From Klebsiella pneumoniae (GTDB lineage: Bacteria > Myxococcota_A > UBA796 > SXON01): a DNA stretch of 64,000 bases. Below the pieces are notes generated by a model, which saw nothing but the letters and a program-made list of their open reading frames with translations, searched no databases and was not told the DNA's origin. Positions 56,690-64,000 of this stretch are shown here, one piece after another; within the stretch, counting starts at the first letter, position 1, and each line of letters opens with the position of its first letter. The stretch covers positions 1 to 64,000 of the forward strand of contig CAMAWH010000023.1 of NCBI GenBank assembly GCA_945861635.1. The letters run 5' to 3'. Made by a program: the position numbers and the translations under genes.

Positions 56690-58963
56690 TCAGCGATTCC
56701 CGGGTGCCGACCCCTTGGCCGGCCGCTTGGCCGGCGGTGCCCGGCCCGTCGCGTCTCGGCGTACGTGCAGCGTGCCCTCCAGCAGCTCCGGCGCAACGAG
56801 CGTGGCGTACGTGAGGTCGCGCACACGCGTGAAGGTGAGTGCGCGGGAGAGGAGCGTCTTGTCGAGATCCGTCAGGGCGAGCGCCATGTCCGCCCACGTG
56901 GCCCGGTTGCCCAGAATTGCGTTGCGGTTGGCTACCGCCGTCACCACACGGAGGGGAAGCCCCGACCGCTTGGCAACCACCGCGTCCCAGCGCGGACGGT
57001 CCGCCGCCCCAACGGTCAGCGCATCGGTGACCAATTCAACCAGTCGTTGTGCCCGGCCGGGTTCGTACGTTGCCCAAGGCACACTCACGGCGAGGTCGGA
57101 GCGGAACTCGCGCTCGGCCAGGACGACGTAGGCGCTAGGCGCGCCTGCCAGAATGCTCTCGACCCACGGGTCCCAGGTCACGATCGCGTCGACACTGCCG
57201 GCCGCCAACGCGGGCTCCAGCGCATCGGTCTTCAGATCAACCGCGGTGGCCCCGAGCCCGGCTCCCCATACCTCCCAGTCCATCGCCGTCGTGGAGCCTT
57301 GCGAAAAGCCCACGCGCTTCCCCGCGAGATCCGCGAGCGTCGCCGACGTGCCACGGCGCGTCAGGACCGCGACCCGCCCAAGCGAGCCTGCCGAGGCGAC
57401 AATCCGCACGTCCGCGCGACTGTCCACCATCTGGATGGCGGGAACCTCACACGTAAAGAAGGCGTCCAAGGCGCCCTTCGCGACGTCCTCCCCCTGTGGG
57501 CCACCGGATGCGTAGGGGTGCAATTCCAGCGTGAGGTCGTGCTTGGCGATCAGCTCCGGGTGGGCCTCCAGCACCGTGCCGACGTACGCATGCAGCGGCG
57601 TCATCGTGGACCACGCGAAGCGAAGCGTCGCTTCGGTCGGCGAGGCGGGCGGGCCGCCGACCTCCACAGTGCCGTTTGTACCGGGGCCGTTCGTACCGGG
57701 AAGAAATCCGCCCGACACCAGCTCGTGGCCGACCTGCTCGGCGATCCGCAAGTGGCCGTTTGCGGCCGGATGATGAACATGCGCGGGGATTGCGAGCCCC
57801 TGTTCGCGCGTCCGTAGCCAACGAGCGTCCACATCGATGACGGGAAAGCCCTTTTCCCCTGCCATCTTTGCCACTTCGGTACGGTACTCATAGTTCACGT
57901 AGCGTTCGACCAGATCGGGCAGCAGCCGATTGATCGGCATGTTGATCCACATGAATCCAAAGCCTTCTTCCTTTGCGATGGCATGCAGCGTGGCCACGTT
58001 GTTCAGGAACTCAGGCAGGGGAACGCGCGGAACGAGGGTCGCCGCCCCCGCTGCCGCGATCTTGCCATACTCCGGGCGTTCTCCGGCTTCCCGCGCGATG
58101 TAGTGAACGCTGGGCGCAGGCACGAGGAGGCGCGCCGCCGACAACAGAACCTCCCTGCCGAGAAGGTAGGTTTCGAAGCGAAACAATACGGTGTTGGCGA
58201 GGCGAACCGGGCGCGAGGGGATGCGCTGTTTGTCGCCGAAATACTCCGGGCCGGGGTCGTTGTTGAACCCGGCGATCACCAGATCGGGATGGTAGGAAAG
58301 CCCGCGTTCGCGAAGGAATTCGACGGCCTGAAACGTCGTCCAACCCGGGCATGCGCCGTTGAGCACCTCGATTCGCTTCCCCGGCATCTTTCCCGCGAGG
58401 AGGCCTTCCATCGCATAGGACCAGACCTCCGTGTTCTCCACACCGTGACCGAAATTCGACGAATCTCCAAGGATGAGAATCCGATATTCGTTCGCCGCTT
58501 TGGCGCGGGAGACGGTGACATTTCGCATACCGTCCGCGTTCGTCGTGATGGTGCCGCCGCCGCTGGCGTTTGGAAAATCCGTCAGGTTTGGCCGGACCTG
58601 CCAATGCAGGGTGGGGTGCGGGCGAAAATAGGTGACCTGCTCGACCTCCAGCCAGGCCCGCATCGCCGTCTCCGCGCTGGCAAACGCGGCCGCCATCGCG
58701 ACGATGGGCACCCAAGCGTTCGCGGCCCGCCTCGTCCGCCACCACACGAGCGAAATCACGTAGACGTCGAGCATGATGCATGTCGCGACAGAGAACAGCA
58801 CAATGGCATTTTCGGGCGAGTAGGGGGCGGCCGGATCGATGAGCGGACCCTTGACCCAGCCCGGCACGACATGCTGCCGGACGAACTGCGCCGCGCCGAG
58901 AATGGCCACGTTGACCAGCGGCAGGATTCCGGCGGCGAGCCACCGGCTCGTTCTACGGCGCAT
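56690..58963 (-). CDS. Membrane protein fusing an SGNH/GDSL hydrolase to an NMT1-type substrate-binding domain
   Basis: A 757-aa protein. Three membrane helices start it (LAAGILPLVNVAILGAAQFV; IVLFSVATCIMLDVYVISLV; VPIVAMAAAFASAETAM). An SGNH hydrolase domain (about 120-400) shows ILGDSSNFGHGV with the nucleophile Ser, GACPGWTTFQA, and AGFNNDP with Asn. The His block is HVHHPAANGH, where the usual Asp three residues before His is absent. The last 330 residues match NMT1/SsuA-type periplasmic binding proteins (LRFAWSTMTPLHAYVGTVLE; GKRVGFSQGSTTAMDWEVWG; VDAIVTWDPWVESILAG). AAGGAG lies 11 bases before ATG 58963. The fusion is unusual. Confidence 0.85.
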   Translation of the reverse strand: MRRRTSRWLAAGILPLVNVAILGAAQFVRQHVVPGWVKGPLIDPAAPYSPENAIVLFSVATCIMLDVYVISLVWWRTRRAANAWVPIVAMAAAFASAETAMRAWLEVEQVTYFRPHPTLHWQVRPNLTDFPNASGGGTITTNADGMRNVTVSRAKAANEYRILILGDSSNFGHGVENTEVWSYAMEGLLAGKMPGKRIEVLNGACPGWTTFQAVEFLRERGLSYHPDLVIAGFNNDPGPEYFGDKQRIPSRPVRLANTVLFRFETYLLGREVLLSAARLLVPAPSVHYIAREAGERPEYGKIAAAGAATLVPRVPLPEFLNNVATLHAIAKEEGFGFMWINMPINRLLPDLVERYVNYEYRTEVAKMAGEKGFPVIDVDARWLRTREQGLAIPAHVHHPAANGHLRIAEQVGHELVSGGFLPGTNGPGTNGTVEVGGPPASPTEATLRFAWSTMTPLHAYVGTVLEAHPELIAKHDLTLELHPYASGGPQGEDVAKGALDAFFTCEVPAIQMVDSRADVRIVASAGSLGRVAVLTRRGTSATLADLAGKRVGFSQGSTTAMDWEVWGAGLGATAVDLKTDALEPALAAGSVDAIVTWDPWVESILAGAPSAYVVLAEREFRSDLAVSVPWATYEPGRAQRLVELVTDALTVGAADRPRWDAVVAKRSGLPLRVVTAVANRNAILGNRATWADMALALTDLDKTLLSRALTFTRVRDLTYATLVAPELLEGTLHVRRDATGRAPPAKRPAKGSAPGNR

Positions 58964-58971
58964 GGGCGTGC

Positions 58972-60120
58972 TTACTCCTTCACGATGGCGACGGCCACGC
59001 GCGCATCGGCGGTTGCTCCGGGAACGTAGATGACGTCGGCCCGGTCGCCAACGCGAATGGGAACGGGAAGGCGCGTTTGCGGCGTCACGGTGAGCAATTT
59101 CGTTTGGTTCTGGAGGGTGACCATCCGAACGTGCGTGGCGTCGATTTCCGTGATCTCGCCAAAGTAGACGGGGCTCAGTTCGCGCTTCGTCAGCGCCGCG
59201 ATGGTGGGCGTCCCGTCTTGCGCAAAGCGGTAGCGAACCTCGGCGAGATCGCCGGGCACAACAGCACAATCGCCTCCACAGCCGGCGTCCCAGCGGAAGC
59301 GAACGATGCCGAGGACACCGCCCCATGCGTCCACCATGGCGAACGTGTGCGTCGCGGCGTCCCAACTCGACATCTTGCCGACGAACACGAGTTCGTCCGT
59401 CCGCACAGCCACGGAGGCCACCGTCCGTTTGGGGCCGTTCCGTCGCGAGCGGATGGTGGCCGTGGAGCCGACGCCGAAGCCGTCCGGGAGCGTCTGCAGT
59501 GTCGCCGGGTCCAGCGTGTGGGCGACGCTGCCGCCGAGCGTCTGGACCGAGACGGACGCGCCCTCCCACGCCACGACAACGCCGGTGTCCTCCACCACCC
59601 CGGGGAAGCGCTTCGCGTTCAGGATCGTCCGTTCGTCGTTCATGCCATAGTGTTTGACCCCGACGAACTGTCCAACGGCGAGAAGGTCGGGAAGGTCAGA
59701 CCAGGCGTTCACCACGAATGTTTGCTCCCCGAGCGGCGATGTCACGGTAAGGCGATCGGTGGATGCGGCGGTGACCGTGCCGTAGCGGATGGGCAGCCCC
59801 GTGTGCGGCAGCACCTGTTCGACGACGAGCGCCCCGAGCGGGTCGTGCGCGCAGTCGAGGGTCACCGTGTCGCCGCGCGTCGGCGGATGGCCGGCGAGCG
59901 CGCCAGGTGCAAGAAAGAACGCCTCCTCTCCTTCTGGGGCTAGCGCAACGACGCGGTCGGCGCCGATGGCGAGCACGTTCGCCGTGATCATGCGACGGCT
60001 GCCGCGGGGAGCAGCGTTTGCGGCTGGGTTTGGCGGACTCGGCGGCGCGTGCTGCGGCGCGTCCTGCGCTACGCTCCCATCGCACGCAGCGAGCGCGAAA
60101 ACGACCATCACAAGCGTCAT
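58972..60120 (-). CDS. Lipoprotein of unknown function with repeated small beta domains
   Basis: A 382-aa protein with lipobox MTLVMVVFALAAC (Cys13). After a Pro/Ala-rich linker, four similar beta-rich units follow (VLAIGADRVVALAPEGEEAF; YGTVTAASTDRLTVTSPLGE; GVVVAWEGASVSVQTLGGSV; FGEITEIDATHVRMVTLQNQ), each like a small OB or SH3-type barrel. The start overlaps the stop of the 720-aa membrane protein (ATGA), and the SGNH fusion gene begins 8 bases after its stop. All three are therefore probably expressed together. Confidence 0.82.
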   Translation of the reverse strand: MTLVMVVFALAACDGSVAQDAPQHAPPSPPNPAANAAPRGSRRMITANVLAIGADRVVALAPEGEEAFFLAPGALAGHPPTRGDTVTLDCAHDPLGALVVEQVLPHTGLPIRYGTVTAASTDRLTVTSPLGEQTFVVNAWSDLPDLLAVGQFVGVKHYGMNDERTILNAKRFPGVVEDTGVVVAWEGASVSVQTLGGSVAHTLDPATLQTLPDGFGVGSTATIRSRRNGPKRTVASVAVRTDELVFVGKMSSWDAATHTFAMVDAWGGVLGIVRFRWDAGCGGDCAVVPGDLAEVRYRFAQDGTPTIAALTKRELSPVYFGEITEIDATHVRMVTLQNQTKLLTVTPQTRLPVPIRVGDRADVIYVPGATADARVAVAIVKE

Positions 60121-62279
60121 TCCGAGTCCACCCGCGCCTGCATCGCCGCCTTCACCCGCGCTTCGAGCCGCGTCATGTCCGCGACCGCCTCATCCGTCGA
60201 AGGATGCCTGTCGATCCAGAGTTTTTGCTCCATGCTCAGGATTTCCAGAATGTCGTGCTTCGTAGACTGTTGCATGGATTTCATCCGCACATAGGAATCG
60301 ACAAACGGCAGGAGCCGCGCCGCGTCGTCCCGCCCGATGGCGAGCGTCGGGTCGGCCTGCAGTCCACGATAGCCAAGCATGAAGGTGGTCATTCTAGAGA
60401 TCGTCGTCGGGCGGACGAGCGGGCCGACCTCATCTGGCACGGAAACCTCGTCCACCGGGCGTTGTACCTGTGCAATCGCCTCCAGATCGTCCACGATGGC
60501 GTGGATTTTTTCGGGGCTGAAGTTCTCGTGCATCTTCTCCCCCGTGATGCCCTCGGCGTTCCGTTCCAGAAACTGACGCTGCGTCGCCGAGAGGATCGCC
60601 ATCACCTGTTCATCATAGTATTGATTCTTCCTGAACTTGTCTTCGAGCAGCGTCAAGACGCGCAGGATGTCGTCGGCCTCGGTCGCCGTGATCGGGGCCG
60701 GGCTCTCGTCGAGGTCGAGGAGGCCGTGGAAGAGTTTGTCGGTGTAGATCGTCCCGTCGATGGCGAGGAATTTCTTTTCGGTCTCCGCTGGTGGCGTCAC
60801 GGGCACCACGGTGATGGCGTCGGGGTTCCAGATGACCAGCGCGGCGGGCGTGGTGAGCGCGCCAGGCGTGAGCGTGAGGCCGTGGCTCGTGTCCACCGCC
60901 CACTCCGTTGTCGCCCACACGGACCGCTCGACGTTTCGGTCGATGTGGAATGCGGCACCGGATCGCGTGATGCCCGCGGATTTACCCAGGCCAAACGCAG
61001 AAAATCCGGTGAGGTTCCGGACGTAGATCCCCGGTCGGACGTGCTCGTCCAACCACGACTTGAGCGAGTAGGAGGAAAGCGTGTGGTTCAGCGAGAGTTT
61101 GTCGCTCCAAAGCCGAAATCGGCGCGGATCGTAGTCCACCCGCACCGGGCGATCCACGAGCCAAAGCGTCGTTCCACTCGCGATGTTTTCGTAGCGACGT
61201 GCGTCCGTGTACACCGCGGCTACCTGACCGGTCAACGCCCAGTCTTCGTCGGGGTGAACGAGCGGAGAACCCTGCAACCACAGGGACAGGCCGACGCCGG
61301 CACCGATCATCGACCAGCGGCCGCGGTTGCGAACGCCGTGCGTGAGCGTCAGCGCGAGCGCAAGGACGGCGGCGAGCGTCGGCACGTACAACAAGCGTCG
61401 GCTGTAGGTTCCGGCAATCCCCAACAAGGCGACATACACGACGCCAAGCGTGGCGAGGGTGACCCAGAGGCGGCGGTGCGCGCCGTCGCGAGCTGCGTAG
61501 TAAACGGCGACCCCGATGAGCGCGGCAGGAACCGGGTTCGGGGGCATACGATCAAACGCTGGGGAAAGCGCGGACATGTACAGTTCAACGGGTGCCCGGA
61601 TGACGGCGGCGACGACATCCGGCGTTGTCCCGTACCCCCCGGCGCCATCGAGCACCCAGGTGTGCGCAATGAGGTACGCCGTGTTCAAGGCGAGGAAGGA
61701 GCGCCACGGCGTCCGCTCTCTCGCCCACACGGCGAGCACCGGAATCAAGACGAGCGCCGACTCCTTTGCGGCCAACGCGAGCGCGACGCACGGTAGGAAC
61801 GTCCACGTCCCGACGGTGGCCATCGCCCCGAAGAATCCGATGGCCAGGAGGAGATCCAGATTGCGAGGAATAGCAGGTACAATCTCCACAGCCAGCGGGT
61901 GCGCACAGAACAGGATACCGGTGAGCCAGGTCAACAGCGCATCCTTGCTCCCGGCCCATGCCACCCGCGCGGCGAGCGCCGAAGCGATCACGTGGAGGCC
62001 GAGGTCCCACGCGTGCCAACCGACCGGATTGTCCCCGAAAAGTTGCCGCAGCAGCCAGTAGTTGATGGTAGCCGCGGGCCGCCAGAAATTGGCGTTGTCG
62101 CCGCCCAGGCCGCCGGTCAACGGCGAGAAGAACTGCTGAGAAAGGGGCGCTTTCGCAAACGCGAAGTCGGCCAGCGCGTCGGTGTCCGTCCAGCCGGCCG
62201 CGAGCGCGCCGCCAAATGCACGCCACGTGATCGCCGCGAGCACAGCAAGGAGCGCAGCCCACGACGCGCGGGAATACAT
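60117..62279 (-). CDS. Polytopic membrane protein, PMT/GT39-like N-terminus
   Basis: A 720-aa protein with about 10 helices in residues 1-330, including WRPAATINYWLLRQLFGDNP and GWHAWDLGLHVIASALAARV, the pattern of mannosyltransferase-type (PMT/DUF1736-like) proteins with an early luminal Asp (TDTDALADFAF). A soluble region follows to the end, mostly beta then helical (DSYVRMKSMQQSTKHDILEI). Transfer of a sugar from a lipid donor is plausible but unproven. It overlaps the next gene by 4 bases. It is divergent from the small lipoprotein at 62311. Confidence 0.8.
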   Translation of the reverse strand: MYSRASWAALLAVLAAITWRAFGGALAAGWTDTDALADFAFAKAPLSQQFFSPLTGGLGGDNANFWRPAATINYWLLRQLFGDNPVGWHAWDLGLHVIASALAARVAWAGSKDALLTWLTGILFCAHPLAVEIVPAIPRNLDLLLAIGFFGAMATVGTWTFLPCVALALAAKESALVLIPVLAVWARERTPWRSFLALNTAYLIAHTWVLDGAGGYGTTPDVVAAVIRAPVELYMSALSPAFDRMPPNPVPAALIGVAVYYAARDGAHRRLWVTLATLGVVYVALLGIAGTYSRRLLYVPTLAAVLALALTLTHGVRNRGRWSMIGAGVGLSLWLQGSPLVHPDEDWALTGQVAAVYTDARRYENIASGTTLWLVDRPVRVDYDPRRFRLWSDKLSLNHTLSSYSLKSWLDEHVRPGIYVRNLTGFSAFGLGKSAGITRSGAAFHIDRNVERSVWATTEWAVDTSHGLTLTPGALTTPAALVIWNPDAITVVPVTPPAETEKKFLAIDGTIYTDKLFHGLLDLDESPAPITATEADDILRVLTLLEDKFRKNQYYDEQVMAILSATQRQFLERNAEGITGEKMHENFSPEKIHAIVDDLEAIAQVQRPVDEVSVPDEVGPLVRPTTISRMTTFMLGYRGLQADPTLAIGRDDAARLLPFVDSYVRMKSMQQSTKHDILEILSMEQKLWIDRHPSTDEAVADMTRLEARVKAAMQARVDSE

Positions 62280-62310
62280 GGGGCGCGCCTAACCGACCCC
62301 GGAGACGCCG

Positions 62311-62790
62311 TTGACTGAAACCGACCCCTGGCCCGACGGCGCAACGACGATCCGGCGGTGTTGGGGGCGCGCGGCAGCGGGCGTGCTGATGGGCGTCGTC
62401 GTCTCCGCCTGTGCGACGGCGTCGCCGGCTTTCGTCGTCACCGGCCATACGTGGGAGCGAACGGTCAGCGTGGAAGAACGCCGCCCGGTCTCCCACACCG
62501 CTGGTCACGAGGCGGTGCCTGCGGAGGAATGGAGCATCGTCGCATCGAAGGCGCGGAAGGGAAACGGCACGGACGCGACGTGGCCAGAAGTCACCTATGC
62601 GTCGGGTCAGCGGGAGGGTATTCCTGCCGAGCGATACGTCGTCAACATCCAGGATCCGGCGGGTGCGGCGCATGATTGCGAGGTCTCGGAGGACCGCTGG
62701 CTCGCGATGGCGGATCGGACGCGGTGGAACGCCCCAGCAGGGGCCCCGGCCGACGCAGCCGCGTGCGGAACGTTCATTCGGGCGAGGTAG
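62311..62790 (+). CDS. Small lipoprotein of unknown function
   Basis: A 159-aa protein that may begin at TTG 62311, with an unusually long charged N-region followed by AAAGVLMGVVVSAC, a lipobox with Cys at about 34. A start at GTG 62383 is also possible. The mature region is mixed, with a few Trp (HTWERTVSVEERRPVSHTAG; EEWSIVASKARK) and two late Cys. The 3' end overlaps the convergent MBL-fold gene by 17 bases. Function unknown. Confidence 0.7.
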   Translation: MTETDPWPDGATTIRRCWGRAAAGVLMGVVVSACATASPAFVVTGHTWERTVSVEERRPVSHTAGHEAVPAEEWSIVASKARKGNGTDATWPEVTYASGQREGIPAERYVVNIQDPAGAAHDCEVSEDRWLAMADRTRWNAPAGAPADAAACGTFIRAR

Positions 62791-63616
62791 GCGCCGGCGG
62801 CGCCTGCGGAACCGGCGGTACAACCGCCGCCGCGCCCCACGCCGGTTCGTGCCCCGGCACGATCTTCAGATCCGCACATTGCGCCCGCAGCGCGCGCGCC
62901 CAACGTAGCGATTCGTCCAGCTCCTTGTGCTCACTGTCCAGCAGCAGCGACACCGCGAACGGACGGCGCCTGTCGTGGAGATGATCTTCGACCCACGCGA
63001 TGTCGCCTACGAACAAGTACACTTCAGACCTTGTCTTTACCAGCACGGACGCCGCGCCGGGCGTGTGGCCCGGCGTCGACAAGTACCAGACCGAGCCATC
63101 TCCCATCACGTCGACGGCCGGGACGCCCACCTGGCGAGTGGCATGGCCGGGTCCAAAGTCGACAACGCGCCAGTTCACCGCATCGAGAAATCGGGGCCCA
63201 AAACCAAGGCGGGTCGGCTGTGACCACGCCCAGTCCGCCGTGCTTGTCCAGGTTTCGACGCCCGGAAAGTCGAGAAGTCCGCCGATGTGGTCATAGTGCA
63301 GGTGGGTCATCAGGATGCGCAGTGGGGGGGCCGCAAGCTGCTCCACCATCGCCGTGCCCGGCGCCACGCTGACGTCGAAGGAATTGAGGGGAAACCGTGG
63401 GTAAGTACCGTTGCGCGTCGTCAGCCCCATTCCGCTGTCCACGAGGACGGTGCCGGCGGGATGGTGGATCACTCCGACGAGGAGCGGCAGCGTGACCGGG
63501 CCGGTCTTTCCGGCGTTGTTCACCATCTTCCAGTCTGAGGCGAGCGTTCCTGCCGTCACAACCTCGACGCTGACATTGGAGCGCGGATCAGGGGCAGGAC
63601 AGGTGACGGGCGTCAT
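62774..63616 (-). CDS. Metallo-beta-lactamase-fold hydrolase, lactonase-like
   Basis: A 280-aa MBL-fold enzyme. Metal ligands are seen in THLHYDHIGG (HxHxDH), LSTPGHTPG (third His), GDIAW (bridging Asp) and PGHEP near the end. VDSGMGLTTRNGTYP and the general layout resemble N-acyl homoserine lactonases and related quorum-quenching lactonases, although many substrates are possible. No signal peptide is seen. ATG 63616 overlaps the stop of the metH-like gene (ATGA). A Pro/Ala-rich tail ends it. Confidence 0.88.
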   Translation of the reverse strand: MTPVTCPAPDPRSNVSVEVVTAGTLASDWKMVNNAGKTGPVTLPLLVGVIHHPAGTVLVDSGMGLTTRNGTYPRFPLNSFDVSVAPGTAMVEQLAAPPLRILMTHLHYDHIGGLLDFPGVETWTSTADWAWSQPTRLGFGPRFLDAVNWRVVDFGPGHATRQVGVPAVDVMGDGSVWYLSTPGHTPGAASVLVKTRSEVYLFVGDIAWVEDHLHDRRRPFAVSLLLDSEHKELDESLRWARALRAQCADLKIVPGHEPAWGAAAVVPPVPQAPPAPTSPE

Positions 63617-64000
63617 ACGCGAAAGTAACGCGCCTGCGGGTGGTGCACGACGAGCGCTGCGGTGGATTGTTCCGGGTGCAGTTGGAATTCGTCCGCCATC
63701 GTGATTCCGATCCGTTCGGCGCCGAGAAGACGCAGGAGATGACGCTGTTCCTCCATGTCGGGGCAGGCGGGGTACCCGTAGGCGTAGCGGCACCCGCGAT
63801 ACTTTTTGTGGAACAAATCAGGAATGTCACGCGCGTCCGCACTCGCAATCCCAAGCTCCGCGCGCATCTGTCGGTGGACGAACTCCGCGAGCGCTTCGGT
63901 GATCTCTACCCCAAACCCGTGCAAGTACAGGTAGTCCGTGTATTTGTTCTCGGCGAACCACTCCCGCGCGACCTCACTCGCGTGCTGGCCGACGGTCACC
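63613..64000 (-). CDS. metH: Methionine synthase activation domain (MetH C-terminus), 5' end outside window
   Basis: Visible are the last 129 or so codons; the frame is open to the right edge. KYTDYLYLHGFGVEITEALAE followed by KYRGCRYAYGYPACPDMEEQ and ADEFQLHPEQSTAALVVHHP are the signature blocks of the S-adenosylmethionine-binding reactivation domain of B12-dependent methionine synthase, RGxRxxxGYPACPD being the SAM site. Whether the rest of MetH is attached cannot be seen; some bacteria split the protein. The stop overlaps the MBL gene start. The gene symbol refers to the domain. Confidence 0.88.
   Translation of the reverse strand, partial: VTVGQHASEVAREWFAENKYTDYLYLHGFGVEITEALAEFVHRQMRAELGIASADARDIPDLFHKKYRGCRYAYGYPACPDMEEQRHLLRLLGAERIGITMADEFQLHPEQSTAALVVHHPQARYFRV

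Overview
The window is GC-rich, densely coded, and looks like the chromosome of a myxobacterium-like organism (Myxococcota or a close relative). This rests on several things seen here: a DUF2330 protein ending in a MYXO-CTERM-type sorting tail, many lipoproteins with Asp/Cys-rich MopE-like repeats, FG-GAP and RCC1 propellers, a transmembrane Ser/Thr kinase beside VWA and FHA proteins, and an alpha-2-macroglobulin/PBP1C pair. No tRNA, rRNA or CRISPR array was seen.

Layout. 1-9061: a minus-strand run (secreted protein, probable outer-membrane protein, Ser/Thr kinase, VWA lipoprotein, membrane protein) divergent from an FHA-TM protein; together a plausible phospho-signalling module at the envelope. 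9087-17261: a heavy-metal-binding protein, queE, fumC, a thioredoxin-like lipoprotein, a START-like protein, two lipoproteins (one a degenerate CehA/McbA-type protein) and a POT peptide transporter. 17311-25149: alpha-2-macroglobulin and PBP1C. 25455-37498: surface and lipoprotein genes (an uncharacterised small domain protein, FG-GAP, beta-helix and MopE/RCC1 proteins) with a decayed AAA ATPase. 37550-38324: transposase remnant and a nested hairpin. 38358-45211: one close-packed minus-strand block (nucleosidase, unknown, Rieske, unknown, DUF3095, LVIVD lipoprotein, c-type cytochrome lipoprotein). 45210-52689: a solenoid protein, HtpX, a tandem pair of isocitrate-dehydrogenase-family subunits, the MYXO-CTERM protein and a DUF4139 protein. 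52910-55616: a candidate toxin/immunity cassette. 55617-56689: gene-poor, decayed DNA. 56690-64000: envelope proteins, including an SGNH hydrolase fused to an NMT1-type binding domain, an MBL-fold hydrolase and the MetH activation domain running off the edge.

The most interesting signals are: (1) an unrecognised ~100-residue domain present once in a 127-aa protein (25455) and twice in a 254-aa protein (52910); (2) the cassette that follows the latter, a Cys-rich putative toxin interrupted at a G8 tract and a YwqK/MORN-type candidate immunity protein; (3) a G12 tract just upstream of the 127-aa gene; (4) a perfect 57-nt palindrome built into the 5' end of a nucleosidase gene; and (5) a catalytic plus degenerate pair of isocitrate-dehydrogenase-family subunits. 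All function calls come from motif recognition by eye; no database search was run.
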